64,000 bases of DNA from contig NZ_JAQNDL010000003.1 of assembly GCF_028368995.1 (NCBI RefSeq), forward strand, positions 1,674,001 to 1,738,000. Reading direction: 5' to 3'. Made by a program: the position numbers and the translations under genes. The DNA is from Nannocystis bainbridge (GTDB taxonomy: Bacteria > Myxococcota_A > Polyangia > Nannocystales > Nannocystaceae). The notes under the pieces are model-generated. The model ran no database searches. It saw only the letters and a program-made list of their open reading frames with translations, and was not told the origin of the DNA. Positions 17,027 through 25,672 of the stretch are shown here, in pieces (the stretch's first letter is position 1; each line of letters opens with the position of its first letter).

Positions 17027-19270
17027 GTGACGCCCCCGCCCGGAACCGCGCCCGCGCCCGACCCGACCGGCCCTGACGAGGCCGACCGGGCCATGGAGCA
17101 GCTCATGCGCTTCCTGGCGATCCTGCGCCGGCGCTGGCTGGTCGTCGCGATCGTCACGGTGCTGGCCCTCGCCGGCGCCGCGATCGCCATCACCGCCCTG
17201 CAGCCGCGCTGGCGGGCCAGCGCCACCGTCGTGCTCCACCTCGGCGGCCCGCAGGTGCTCGACAAGGTCAAGAACGTCACCGAGGACACCGAATCGCGGC
17301 TCCTCGCTTACAAAGAGTACTACCAGACCCAGCGCGAGATCATCGGCAGCCGCGCCGTCGCCGAGCGGGCCCTCGCCGCTCTCGGCCTCGCGCAAGATCC
17401 GGTGTTCCTCGGCCTCGCCGACATCGGCTCCGAGGCCGAGCGCATGGCCCTGGCCGCCGAGGTCGACCCGATCGAGCGCCTGCGCGGGATGGTGTTCGTC
17501 GAGGAGGTCCGCGGCTCGCGGGTGCTCAAGATCAGCGCCGACTACCCCGACCCGCAGATCGCCGCCGACATCGCCAACGCGCTCGCCGAGGCCTACCTCG
17601 CCCACGTCGACGCCTCGCGCATGCGCACCGGCGACGCCGCCAAGGCCAACATGGAGACCGAGCGCGCCAAGGCCCTCGCCGCGCTCCAGCGGGCCGAGAA
17701 GGCCCTCTCCGACTTCAAGCAGCAGCACGGCATCAGCTCGATCTCCCTCGCCGACCGCCAGAACGTCATCACCGAGGCGATCATCAAGACCACCGCCAAC
17801 CTCAAGGACGCCGAGGCCGAGTCGTTCGCCGCCGGCGCCGTCCACGAAGAGGCCGAGCGCCTGCACAAGGCCGGCAGCATCGCCGGCGCCAGCCTGCTCC
17901 CGCCGCTCGAGCGCCGCGTCTTCGAGGACATGCGCGCCGAGGAGCTCGAGGCCGAACGCGAGGTCGAGCAGCTCAGCGTCAAGTACGGCGACAAGATGCC
18001 CGAGCTGCAGCAGGCCAAGAGGCGCCTGCGCATGATCCAGGGCCGCATCGCCAAGGAAGAGAAGGAGCTGCTCGCGGGCATCAAGGCCCGCGCCAACGCG
18101 GCCCGCAAGACCGAGGTGCGCCTGCACGGCTCGCTCGACGGCGAGAAGGCCAAGGCCCTCGGCCTCACCCTGCTCGAGCGGCAGTACCGCGAGCTCGAGC
18201 GCGAGTCCAAGACCGCCGCCGAGTCCTACGAGCTGGTGTCGAAGCGCGACACCGAGATCGAGATGCTCGGCCGCATGCAGTCGGAGGACATCGAGATCCT
18301 CGACCGCGCCACCCGGGGCCGCAAGCCGGTGTTCCCGCCCAAGGCGCTGCTGGTCGCGGTGGCGCTGGTCAGCGGCCTCACCCTCGGCGCCCTGCTGGCC
18401 CTCGGCGTCGACGTCCGCGACAACCGGATCCGCGGCCTCCTCGACCTCGAGCGCGCCCTCGCCGGCCTCGGCCTGCCGGTGCTCGGTCAGCTGCCGCTCC
18501 TGCCCGCCGACGCCCGCATCGGCGTCAGCAACCTGCGCGCGCAACGGCGCCAGCGCGACCTCCACACCCTGCTGTTCCCGCAGTCGCTGATGGCCGAGCG
18601 CGTCCGCGGCGTGCGGACCTCGCTCGGCTTCGCCGCCGGCAAGGACGGCCTGCGCACCCTCGTCGTCACCTCGCCCAACTCCGGCGAGGGCAAGAGCTCG
18701 ACCGCCGTCAACCTGGCGATGAGCTTCGTCCAGTCCAAGAAGCGCGTGGTGCTCATCGACGCCGACATGCGCCGCCCCCGGCTGCACCAGGTGTTCGAGC
18801 CGCCGATCGGCCGCGAGGTCGACGGCCTCGCGCGCGTGCTCGCGGGCAAGTGCACGCTCGACGAGGCGCTGATCACCGGCGGCGACGTGCCGGAGGGGAT
18901 GTCGCTGCTGCTGTGCGGGGAGATCCCGCAAAACCCGTCGGAGCTGCTGGAGAGCCCGCAGACGCGCAAGCTGCTGGCGGAGCTCGGCGAGCGCTTCGAC
19001 CTGGTGGTGCTCGACACGCCGCCGGTGCTGCCGGTCAGCGACCCGCTGATCCTCGCGCGCATGGCCGACGGGGTGGTGGTGGTGGCCCGCTGCCAGGCGA
19101 CCACCCGCGCCGGCCTGCAGCGCGCCCTCGCCACCCTGCGCCGCAGCGAGGCCAACCTGCTCGGCGTGGTCCTCAACGAGGTCGACGCCCGCCGCGAAGA
19201 GGCCGGCTACGGCGCGGGCTATTACTCGTACCACGCCGACCCCAAAGCCGCCGCGCAGGGCTCGGCGTAG
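17027..19270 (+). CDS. Polysaccharide chain-length regulator fused to a BY-type tyrosine kinase
   Basis: This 747-residue inner-membrane protein controls export and chain length of surface polysaccharide. A Wzz domain comes first, with membrane segment LVVAIVTVLALAGAAIAI near residue 40 and a long periplasmic coiled coil, then a second membrane segment near 440 (LLVAVALVSGLTLGALLAL). The cytoplasmic kinase has Walker A SPNSGEGKSST near 549, Walker A-prime VVLIDADMRRP near 575 and Walker B LVVLDTPP near 660. The tail ends in a tyrosine cluster (YGAGYYSYH), the usual autophosphorylation site. GTG at 17027 was chosen for the -10-like box and the domain start. An O-antigen-ligase gene lies 6.4 kb away, with no other export genes between. 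Confidence 0.9.
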   Translation: MTPPPGTAPAPDPTGPDEADRAMEQLMRFLAILRRRWLVVAIVTVLALAGAAIAITALQPRWRASATVVLHLGGPQVLDKVKNVTEDTESRLLAYKEYYQTQREIIGSRAVAERALAALGLAQDPVFLGLADIGSEAERMALAAEVDPIERLRGMVFVEEVRGSRVLKISADYPDPQIAADIANALAEAYLAHVDASRMRTGDAAKANMETERAKALAALQRAEKALSDFKQQHGISSISLADRQNVITEAIIKTTANLKDAEAESFAAGAVHEEAERLHKAGSIAGASLLPPLERRVFEDMRAEELEAEREVEQLSVKYGDKMPELQQAKRRLRMIQGRIAKEEKELLAGIKARANAARKTEVRLHGSLDGEKAKALGLTLLERQYRELERESKTAAESYELVSKRDTEIEMLGRMQSEDIEILDRATRGRKPVFPPKALLVAVALVSGLTLGALLALGVDVRDNRIRGLLDLERALAGLGLPVLGQLPLLPADARIGVSNLRAQRRQRDLHTLLFPQSLMAERVRGVRTSLGFAAGKDGLRTLVVTSPNSGEGKSSTAVNLAMSFVQSKKRVVLIDADMRRPRLHQVFEPPIGREVDGLARVLAGKCTLDEALITGGDVPEGMSLLLCGEIPQNPSELLESPQTRKLLAELGERFDLVVLDTPPVLPVSDPLILARMADGVVVVARCQATTRAGLQRALATLRRSEANLLGVVLNEVDARREEAGYGAGYYSYHADPKAAAQGSA

Positions 19271-19278
19271 GGATGTCT

Positions 19279-19310
19279 CTTGGGACATGTCTCATTCGAC
19301 ATGTCCCAAG
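19279..19310. repeat. Perfect 13-bp-stem palindrome between convergent genes
   Basis: CTTGGGACATGTC and GACATGTCCCAAG form a perfect 13-bp stem around the 6-nt loop TCATTC. It lies in the 54 bp between the convergent BY-kinase and DUF3592 genes, so it may terminate both. A half copy (GGATGTC) precedes it at 19271. Confidence 0.85.
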
Positions 19311-19324
19311 GGTAACCTAAAATA

Positions 19325-19993
19325 TCACGGGTCCGGCGGCAGCGCCCGGGTGTCGATCACCACGCGCTGCGGGTCGCGCGGGTCGTAGCAGACCGGCAGC
19401 GTCGGACCCTGGAGGTGCGGCCGCGGGTCGTACCAGAACAGCTGGCTCTTCACGAGCCGCAGCCGCCGGTCGCCGGGCAGCACGAACTGGCACAGGATGA
19501 CCCACGGGTGGTGCTCGAGCTCGTCGTCCGAGCGGTCCTGCTCGACCGAGACGATCGTCCCCTCGACCCGCGCCCCGTCGCGCACGATCGCCGCCATCAC
19601 CCGCTCGTGCCGGCGCGCCACCAACAACCAGATCAGCGCCGAGAACACCAGCTGGCCACCGGCGCCGGCGAAGATCAGCGGCAACAGCCAGCGCGCGCCC
19701 CAGGTGTCGATCTCGGCCCACGCGTCGTCGGCCAGGTCGTAGACGATCGGGACCTCCTCCCCGATCGCGTACGGCGTCTGCGTGGCGATGCCGGCGTGGA
19801 ACACCCGCGACTCGCCGCCCTGGGTGACGTAGGCGATGTCCGGCGCGAACAGCTCGTCGACCGGGCGCAGCGACACCACCCGGCCCTCGGCCAGCTGCGT
19901 GGCCGCGAGCGCGCGCGCGCCGACGATCGCGAGGACCAGGCCGACGACGATGAGCACGACCCCGAACAAGCCGACGACCGTCGAACCGCGCAC
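19325..19993 (-). CDS. DUF3592 membrane protein
   Basis: The 222-residue protein has two membrane segments, VVGLFGVVLIVVGLVLAIVGA at the start and a second near residue 110 (LLPLIFAGAGGQLVFSALIWLL), with a beta-rich domain after each. The pattern of two small barrels around two helices and the VxYDPxDPxR ending (VCYDPRDPQRVVI) fit DUF3592, whose function is not known. I chose the GTG at 19993 because it starts the first helix; longer frames add Arg-rich sequence. The gene is convergent with the BY-kinase. Confidence 0.7.
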   Translation of the reverse strand: MRGSTVVGLFGVVLIVVGLVLAIVGARALAATQLAEGRVVSLRPVDELFAPDIAYVTQGGESRVFHAGIATQTPYAIGEEVPIVYDLADDAWAEIDTWGARWLLPLIFAGAGGQLVFSALIWLLVARRHERVMAAIVRDGARVEGTIVSVEQDRSDDELEHHPWVILCQFVLPGDRRLRLVKSQLFWYDPRPHLQGPTLPVCYDPRDPQRVVIDTRALPPDP

Positions 19994-20285
19994 CTTCCCA
20001 GAGTGACCGCACGAACGGCGGTGCACAAGCCGACTCGATTGTACTTCGCCGCGGCCGCGCGCGAGCGAGCGACACCACGAGCGCGCCGCGGTCCCCATCG
20101 CCGGGCCGACCAGCCCCGCCCGAAGTCACGCGATGCTCTGCACCGGCCTCGGCGCGAGATGCACCTTGGGACAGGTCGATTCACCCGCGAACACGCGATC
20201 GCGTCGGGGACATATCAGCGCGCGAGGCGGCATCACCCCGATCTGGCGCGCCCGCGCCCGCGCGTCCTCGTCGAGGTCCCCGTGT

Positions 20286-20291
20286 TACGGT
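20286..20291 (+). promoter_or_regulatory. -10-like box of the GH114 gene
   Basis: TACGGT ends 6 nt before the ATG at 20298. Confidence 0.5.
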
Positions 20292-20297
20292 CCGGCC

Positions 20298-21335
20298 ATG
20301 ATCCAACGTTCGCAGGTGTGGTCCTTGTCGGCGATGCTGCTCGTGGCCTGTGGCGACTCCGGCTCCGTCAGCACGGAGAGCACGTCGGCCGGGCCGACCA
20401 CCGACACCGAGGCCGCCACCGATCCGGGCACCTCCACCGACGCCACCAGCTCCGGCACCCCGACCGAGGGCAGCTCCACCGTCGATCCCACCGTCGACCC
20501 CACCGGTGCGACCACCCCCGGCACCACCGAGGGGCCGGGCACCACCGAAGGACCGGGCACCACTGACGGGCCAGGCACCACCACCGAGGCGACCACCGAC
20601 GGCACCACCGGCGGCGCCGACGTCCAGTTGCCGCCGCCCGACGCCGAGTTCGACTACCAGCTCGGCGAGGCCTACGACCCGCCGGGCGAGGTCAAGATCG
20701 TCTCGCGCGACCGCAACGCCGCGCCCGCGCCCGGCATCTACAACATCTGTTACGTCAACGGCTTCCAGGTCCAGCCCGACGAGGAGGACTTCTGGCTCGA
20801 CGATCACCCTGACCTGATCCTGCGCGACGGCATGGGCGATCCGGTGATCGACATCGATTGGCAGGAGATGCTGCTCGACACCAGCACCCCGGAGAAGCGG
20901 GCCGCGCTGGCCGAGATCGTCGGCGGATGGATCTCCGGCTGCGCCGCCGACGGCTACGACGCGATCGAGATCGACAACCTCGACTCTTACTCGCGCTCGC
21001 AGGACCTGCTGACCCAGGACCAGGCCGTCGAATTCATGGCCCTGCTGTCCGCCGTGGCCCACGCCGAGGGCGTGGCGATCGCCCAGAAGAACTCGACCGA
21101 GCTGCTCGATCGCAGGGGCGAGATGGGCACCGACTTCGCGGTCGCCGAGGAGTGCAACACCTACGAAGAGTGCGGCGATTACATCGACGCCTACGGCGAC
21201 GCCGTGCTGATGATCGAGTACGTCGAGAAGGACTTCGCCGACGGCTGCGCCAATTATCCGCAGATGTCGCTCGTCCTGCGCGACCTCGACCTCGTCGGGC
21301 CGGACGACAACGGCTACGTGCGCGACGCCTGCTAG
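20298..21335 (+). CDS. Lipoprotein with GH114 (endo-alpha-1,4-polygalactosaminidase-like) domain
   Basis: The product (345 residues) starts with a signal ending in LLVAC, then a Thr/Gly/Asp linker to residue about 112. The linker contains three copies of an 18-bp repeat (GPGTTE/D). The rest resembles the GH114 TIM barrel: APGIYNICYVNGFQ as the first strand, CAADGYDAIEIDNLDSY carrying the acidic Asp residues, GVAIAQKNS and DFAVAEECNTYEECGDY. GH114 enzymes cut galactosaminogalactan-type polymers, so degradation or trimming of an amino-sugar polysaccharide outside the cell is likely. It ends 1 bp from the convergent beta-helix lipoprotein gene. Confidence 0.82.
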   Translation: MIQRSQVWSLSAMLLVACGDSGSVSTESTSAGPTTDTEAATDPGTSTDATSSGTPTEGSSTVDPTVDPTGATTPGTTEGPGTTEGPGTTDGPGTTTEATTDGTTGGADVQLPPPDAEFDYQLGEAYDPPGEVKIVSRDRNAAPAPGIYNICYVNGFQVQPDEEDFWLDDHPDLILRDGMGDPVIDIDWQEMLLDTSTPEKRAALAEIVGGWISGCAADGYDAIEIDNLDSYSRSQDLLTQDQAVEFMALLSAVAHAEGVAIAQKNSTELLDRRGEMGTDFAVAEECNTYEECGDYIDAYGDAVLMIEYVEKDFADGCANYPQMSLVLRDLDLVGPDDNGYVRDAC

Positions 21336-21336
21336 C

Positions 21337-23145
21337 TCAGCGCTCGCACAGCCGCTCGGCGAGCTGCCGCTCGAACAGCGATTCCGGCACCAGCCCCGGC
21401 TGACCGGCGCCCTCGATGTAGCCGGCGGGCTGGTCGAACGGCGCCGGCGGCTTGTCGCCGGAGAACGTGCCGCTGCCGCCGATCGCGTAGTTCTGGGCGG
21501 TCGGCGGCTGCTGGATGACGGCGACGCCGTCGCCGGTGGCGTAGTTCCAGGCCACCGAGTGGGCCAACGACCAGCCGTGGCCGGTGCCGTAGTCGCCGCG
21601 GTTGTAAAGGCCGAGCACCACCAGCTTGTCCTTGGCCGGCTCGGCGTCGACGACGTTGTCGTAGAGCAGCCCCATGCTCCACCGCCGGTGGCCCTCGCTC
21701 GACGCGTTGGCGCCGGTGGAGGTCGAGCGATGGAACACCACCCCCGAGGTGTACGACGTCCCGTTCGACACGAAGTGATGGCGGCCCCGGGTCGCGTGGC
21801 AGTCGGTGAACAGCACCTGCTGCCCGCCGCTGGCGTCGAAGTTGTACATGCGCTCGCCCGTGATCTGGGCCACCGGGTCGAGCGCGCGCGCGTGGGCCAC
21901 GGTGACCTGCACACCGGTCTGCACCGTGACCGCGGCGAAGCCGAAGTGCAGCGCGGTGAACCGGCGCACCCACGCGTCCTCGACCCCACGCATGGCGATC
22001 GCCGTCCACGCGTGGTCCTCGTCGTCGCCGCCGAGCGTGTCGATGTCGATCCGCAGGTCCTCGACCCCGACCTCGGTCACCAGCCCCGCGCGGTCGGCCC
22101 TGTACACGTACGCCTGCGACAGCGCGCGATCGAGGTGGTTGAACACCGGCGCGTCGACCGTCAACGCCGGCCCGTCGATCGCCATGACCTGCCGCTTGAA
22201 CACCAGCGGCTGCGAATCGACAGTCCACGGCCCGTCGGCCCCGGTGCCGCCGTGGTCGACCGCGGCCAGCCACGCCTCGGTGCACGGGTGCACGATCACC
22301 ACGTGATCGCCGACCGCGTAGAGCGACGGGTCGGCGACCTCGAAGGTCCGCGCCCCGACCGGCACCCGCGCGCTGACGATGTCGCTGCGGCTGTTCGGAA
22401 GCTCGGGCTGCCAGCGATCGTTGTCCCCGCTGCCGACCACCAGCACCGGGCGCTGGTGCGGCTCGTCGCCGATCGCCCGCAAGATCGTGCTGGTCGCCGG
22501 ATCGTCGCCGTCGCCCGCGCCGCGCAGCACCACCCCGCTGTGCCGCAGTCGCACGGTGCCGTGGATCTCGTACTCGCCGGGTCCCAGCAGCACCGCGCCG
22601 CGCAGGCCGTCGACCCCGGCCGGCATCGCCCCGAGCTCGTCGATCGCCTGCTGCAGATGCTCGGTGTTGTCGCCGGCGACCGGGCCGATGCCGAGCACCG
22701 TCGGCACGTCGGGGATCGGCGCTTCGCTGCGGTGATAGCCGGCGTAGCTGAAGTCGGCGATCCGGTTGTCCTGCTCGTCGGCGACGTAGGTCAGCGCGTC
22801 GTCCTCGACCGGCACGATCTGCGAGGTCCAGCTGCCCGGCGGCTGCGCGAGCGGCGGAGGACACTGCGCGGCGCCGGTGGTGCTGTCGTCGCCGGTGCTG
22901 CTGTCCGTCGCCGCGCCGCCGAGGTCGGGCGCGGGCGCTCCGGTCGACGTGCCAGTGATCGTGACGACGCCATCGGTCGGGTCGGTGCCGGTGGTCGGCG
23001 CGCCGCCGGTGCCCGTCGTCCCGGTGGTCGTCGTCGTCGTCTCGCCGCCGCTGGTGCCGGTGGTCGCGCCGCCGCCCGCAGGACAGGCGGTGACCGCCGT
23101 GAGGAGGATGCCGCCCAACACAGCGCCGCGGACCGGGATCGTCAT
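21337..23145 (-). CDS. Secreted lipoprotein with right-handed beta-helix (pectate-lyase-like)
   Basis: The 602-residue product has a signal with lipobox VTAC, a Thr/Gly-rich linker to residue about 95, and a repetitive beta-helix. Signs are DNTEHLQQAIDELGA (as in pectate-lyase-superfamily openings), GPGEYEIHGTVRLRHSGVVLRGAG and later short strand-turn repeats. Such proteins are polysaccharide lyases or hydrolases, or adhesins; no catalytic set could be assigned. It is tail-to-tail with the GH114 gene. The ATG at 23145 lies immediately next to the 3' end of a group II intron, so its promoter is now 2 kb away beyond the intron. Confidence 0.75.
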   Translation of the reverse strand: MTIPVRGAVLGGILLTAVTACPAGGGATTGTSGGETTTTTTGTTGTGGAPTTGTDPTDGVVTITGTSTGAPAPDLGGAATDSSTGDDSTTGAAQCPPPLAQPPGSWTSQIVPVEDDALTYVADEQDNRIADFSYAGYHRSEAPIPDVPTVLGIGPVAGDNTEHLQQAIDELGAMPAGVDGLRGAVLLGPGEYEIHGTVRLRHSGVVLRGAGDGDDPATSTILRAIGDEPHQRPVLVVGSGDNDRWQPELPNSRSDIVSARVPVGARTFEVADPSLYAVGDHVVIVHPCTEAWLAAVDHGGTGADGPWTVDSQPLVFKRQVMAIDGPALTVDAPVFNHLDRALSQAYVYRADRAGLVTEVGVEDLRIDIDTLGGDDEDHAWTAIAMRGVEDAWVRRFTALHFGFAAVTVQTGVQVTVAHARALDPVAQITGERMYNFDASGGQQVLFTDCHATRGRHHFVSNGTSYTSGVVFHRSTSTGANASSEGHRRWSMGLLYDNVVDAEPAKDKLVVLGLYNRGDYGTGHGWSLAHSVAWNYATGDGVAVIQQPPTAQNYAIGGSGTFSGDKPPAPFDQPAGYIEGAGQPGLVPESLFERQLAERLCER

Positions 23146-23200
23146 TGGTAGATCCTACCCTTCCTCTGCTTGAGCCGGAGGAAGGGCAGGACCCCCGTTC

Positions 23201-23233
23201 AAACCGTGCATGCGGATTTCCCGCACACGGCTT
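23201..23233 (-). ncRNA. Group II intron domain V
   Basis: The minus strand reads AAGCCGTGTGCGGG, a GAAA-type tetraloop, then CCGCATGCACGGTTT, the conserved catalytic hairpin with its AGC-like triad (AAGCC) and two-nucleotide bulge region. Confidence 0.85.
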
Positions 23234-23258
23234 ACCGGTGGTCTCTCGAGCCGCCGCA

Positions 23259-24608
23259 TTACGCGGCCTCCGGGTACTGCACGGTCCCCCGTAGACGGTG
23301 GAGACCGTGGTTGTGGAAGAAGTCGCGCGTCCAGCTCTCGACCTCACCTGCGCGGAGGTGCCGGCCCTTGCGCCTCATCATGAAGCGACGAAGGCGAGAC
23401 CACACGTAGGTGTCGATCCGGTTGAATTTCACGGCGGCGTTCCCGGTGCGGAAGTAGTTACCCCAGCCACGCAGCACCGGGTTGATGTCACGGATGATCA
23501 CCCGCACATCTTTGGCCCCGTTGCGGTTCGAGCCGGTCAGCTCCTTCACGCGCTGCCGCGCCCGCGTCATGCTACGCGTCGAGGGCCAGCGCTGGAGGAA
23601 GTACACCCTGCGATGTTCCTTCTCCCAGATCGGCCCGGACATGCGCTTGCGCAGGTGGCAGCCGAGGAAGTCGAAGCCTTGCCGTCCCCAGCTCAGCTCG
23701 ACTCGCCTCGTCTTCTCGGGATGCAGTTCCAGCTTGAGACGCCGCAGGATCTCGCGGACCCTGACCTCGGCCTCCTCGCACGCCTTCCTGGTCCCGCACA
23801 GGATCACGAAGTCGTCGCAGTAGCGCACGAGCTCGCCCAGATGGGCGTGCCGTCGCTGCCACAGCTTGTCGAGGACGCCGAGGTAGATGTTCGACAGCAG
23901 CGGTGAGATCACGCCGCCCTGGGGTGTCCCCGAGAGCATCGCCGTCACCTGGCCGTCTTCCATCACGCCGGCTTCGAGCCATTGCCGCACCAGCTTGAGG
24001 ACCCTTCGATCCGAGATCCGCATCTCGACGAGCTTCATCAGTCGCTCGTGATCGATGCTGCCGAAGTAGTCGCGGATGTCGGCGTCGAGCACATGGTTCC
24101 CACCTCGAGCTCCCAGCACGCGCAGTCGCTCGAGCGCCTGCGTCGCGCTGCGCTTCGGCCGGAAGCCGTACGAGCACGGAAGGAAATCCGCCTCGAAGAT
24201 CGGCTCCAGCACCAGCTTCGCCGCCATCTGCACCACTCGGTCCCGGACTGTCGGGATCCCCAGCGGCCGCTTCTTCCCGTCCGCCTTCGGGATGTACCGC
24301 CGCATGACCGCGCTCGGTCGGTATGTCCCGCCCTTGAGTTCGTCGGCGATCTCTTCGAGGAAGCGATCGACGCCGTACTGCTCCACCTCGGCCAGCGTTT
24401 GTCTGTCGACGCCCGCTGCCCCCCTGTTCTTCTTGACCCGCCTCCATGCTTCCTTCAGGACGTCACGCCTGAAGATGCGGTCGTACAGCGCATGGAAGCG
24501 TCGACCCGGTTGCCGCTTGGCTGCGGCCCACAGTCGGCGTCGAAGTTCTCGCACTTTGTCACGCGGCCTGCGCCGCGTGGGGTGGTTGGGACCTGTCCTG
24601 CAGGCCAT
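23259..24608 (-). CDS. ltrA: Group II intron reverse transcriptase/maturase
   Basis: The intron-encoded protein (about 449 residues) reverse-transcribes and helps splice the intron. N-terminal KVRELRRRLWAAAKRQPGRRFHALYDRIFR leads into RT motifs: NRGAAGVDRQTL (RT0/1), VLDADIRDYFGSIDHERL (the first Asp), GTPQGGVISPLLSNIYL and YCDDFVILC, a YCDD active site in place of the common YADD. DINPVLRGWGNYFRTGN is the maturase X domain. It ends with a basic tail (RDFFHNHGLHRLRGTVQYP) and has no HNH endonuclease, so mobility would be endonuclease-independent. I chose the ATG at 24608, which has GAGGG upstream. The same frame is open back to the exon ATG at 25160. Confidence 0.9.
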   Translation of the reverse strand: MACRTGPNHPTRRRPRDKVRELRRRLWAAAKRQPGRRFHALYDRIFRRDVLKEAWRRVKKNRGAAGVDRQTLAEVEQYGVDRFLEEIADELKGGTYRPSAVMRRYIPKADGKKRPLGIPTVRDRVVQMAAKLVLEPIFEADFLPCSYGFRPKRSATQALERLRVLGARGGNHVLDADIRDYFGSIDHERLMKLVEMRISDRRVLKLVRQWLEAGVMEDGQVTAMLSGTPQGGVISPLLSNIYLGVLDKLWQRRHAHLGELVRYCDDFVILCGTRKACEEAEVRVREILRRLKLELHPEKTRRVELSWGRQGFDFLGCHLRKRMSGPIWEKEHRRVYFLQRWPSTRSMTRARQRVKELTGSNRNGAKDVRVIIRDINPVLRGWGNYFRTGNAAVKFNRIDTYVWSRLRRFMMRRKGRHLRAGEVESWTRDFFHNHGLHRLRGTVQYPEAA

Positions 24609-25166
24609 GCCCTCGCGCTTACCTTCTTCTCCGACACGACCACCCCAGGGGTCCTTCCCTCCGACGGCGTTGTTCTGCGCCGCCATCGCCGGTACTACGA
24701 CCCCCTCGGACTCCCGCTGCACAGCGCTCGACTTCGCCTTCGGCTTATACGAGTCGCATCGCCCCGACACGGGCCGTGCAGACGGGCCTCTCCTGTTCCG
24801 CATCGCTCCTTGAACGCGTGCTGCGCCCCATACCCCGGGAGGACCCATCGCGCTTTCTGCTCCGGATGACTGCGCGGTGGGCGTGGCCTTCGCCGTGAGA
24901 TGAGCGGCTCGGCTCCCCCATTGTTCATCTGTCGAGGCTGCAGGCTTCACTTGATGTTGCGGCCCGCGTTCTTGCTCCCTCCGCAGAGGCTCTTGACGCC
25001 CCGCTCGGGCCGCGAGAATCTCTCCTCGCGCCTGGGGCCTGCTACCGGGCGCTCCGGCGCCTACCCGGGCGGGACTTTCACCCGCTGGAACGGTGCAGCA
25101 TGACGCGGCCGAGCCGCCCCCTCCGGGGCCGAGCTCGTCCGCGTCGTCAGGACGCACCATCGAGCC

Positions 25167-25172
25167 ACGCTA
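25167..25172 (-). promoter_or_regulatory. -10-like box in the 5' exon of the group II intron
   Basis: TAGCGT on the minus strand ends 6 nt before an ATG (25160-25158) that abuts the 5' splice site. The spacing matches the leaderless promoters elsewhere in the window, so it was probably the promoter of the beta-helix lipoprotein gene before insertion. Confidence 0.5.
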
Positions 25173-25279
25173 TCAACCGCCCCGGCGCCGAACAAGGCGC
25201 GCGCCTGCTCGCTGGCTGGGGGCGCGGGTCCGCCGAGGTCGTCACGCGCATGCCGAGGACGCACACCTCGCGCGCAATC

Positions 25280-25339
25280 ACATGTCCGATCGACCATGCT
25301 CGACACGACATGTCCTCATGGACATGTCCTAAACGACAT
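25280..25339. repeat. Cluster of ACATGTCC palindromes
   Basis: Three partial units occur in a row: ACATGTCCGATCGACCATG, then GACATGTCC-TCAT-GGACATGTC, and a diverged GACAT end. Confidence 0.8.
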
Positions 25340-25582
25340 AAAATGCGCGAAGCCGATCCTGCACCCGGGTCGAGGTTCGGGACCGCCCGCGCGTTGGCTC
25401 CCGGTGGGACCGCCGCACCGTCCGGCCGCGCGCGAGCGGGGTCCTCGCGGATGAAATGGCGGGCAGGGGTGTGGGGTAGATCTCCGCGGCGCCAGCCCTG
25501 GGCGCCGTTCGGCGGGGTCGTTCGTTCGCCCGACAGGAGCAGGTCCGACGCAGCCCGGCAGGCCGGGTCGGGCTCGGGCTAG

Positions 25583-25588
25583 TATCCT
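25583..25588 (+). promoter_or_regulatory. -10-like box upstream of the O-antigen-ligase gene
   Basis: TATCCT ends 6 nt before a GTG (25595) that opens a 9-codon frame stopping at 25624. The main ATG lies 78 nt further on from that GTG. The transcript may begin with a translated mini-frame. Confidence 0.45.
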
Positions 25589-25672
25589 TGTCACGTGCGC
25601 CGGACCGCCGCCGACCCGACCTGACGCGCGCTCCTGCGACCTCCCACCGCGCCCCCCTCGCGGCCCTCGACG

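Larger units (their letters stand above)
23148..25157 (-). mobile_element. Group II intron, full length
   Basis: On the minus strand the element begins with GTGCGTCC at 25157, a group II 5' end. A typical domain I region follows (CAGCGGGTGAAAGTCCCGCCC near 25085-25065), then the maturase gene, domain V (23201-23233), and a domain VI hairpin with a 13-bp stem (CCTGCCCTTCCTC with GAGGAAGGGTAGG) ending at about 23153. The 3' end is placed at ATCTAC (23148), but it could be a few bases off. The 5' exon carries a TAGCGT box and ATG; the 3' exon is the start of the beta-helix lipoprotein gene. All parts needed for splicing and mobility are visible except a maturase endonuclease domain. Confidence 0.85.
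25158..25672. other. Gap between intron and O-antigen-ligase gene
   Basis: This holds the orphaned promoter of the beta-helix gene on the minus strand, a cluster of dispersed palindromes (25280-25339), and the promoter and short upstream frame of the O-antigen-ligase gene. No other gene is visible. Confidence 0.55.

Noticed and set aside
24588..24612. ACCTGTCCTGCAGGCCATG inside the intron as a palindrome-family copy
   Set aside because: Only the first arm matches; the rest forms a different palindrome (CCTGCAGG) and lies in intron sequence.
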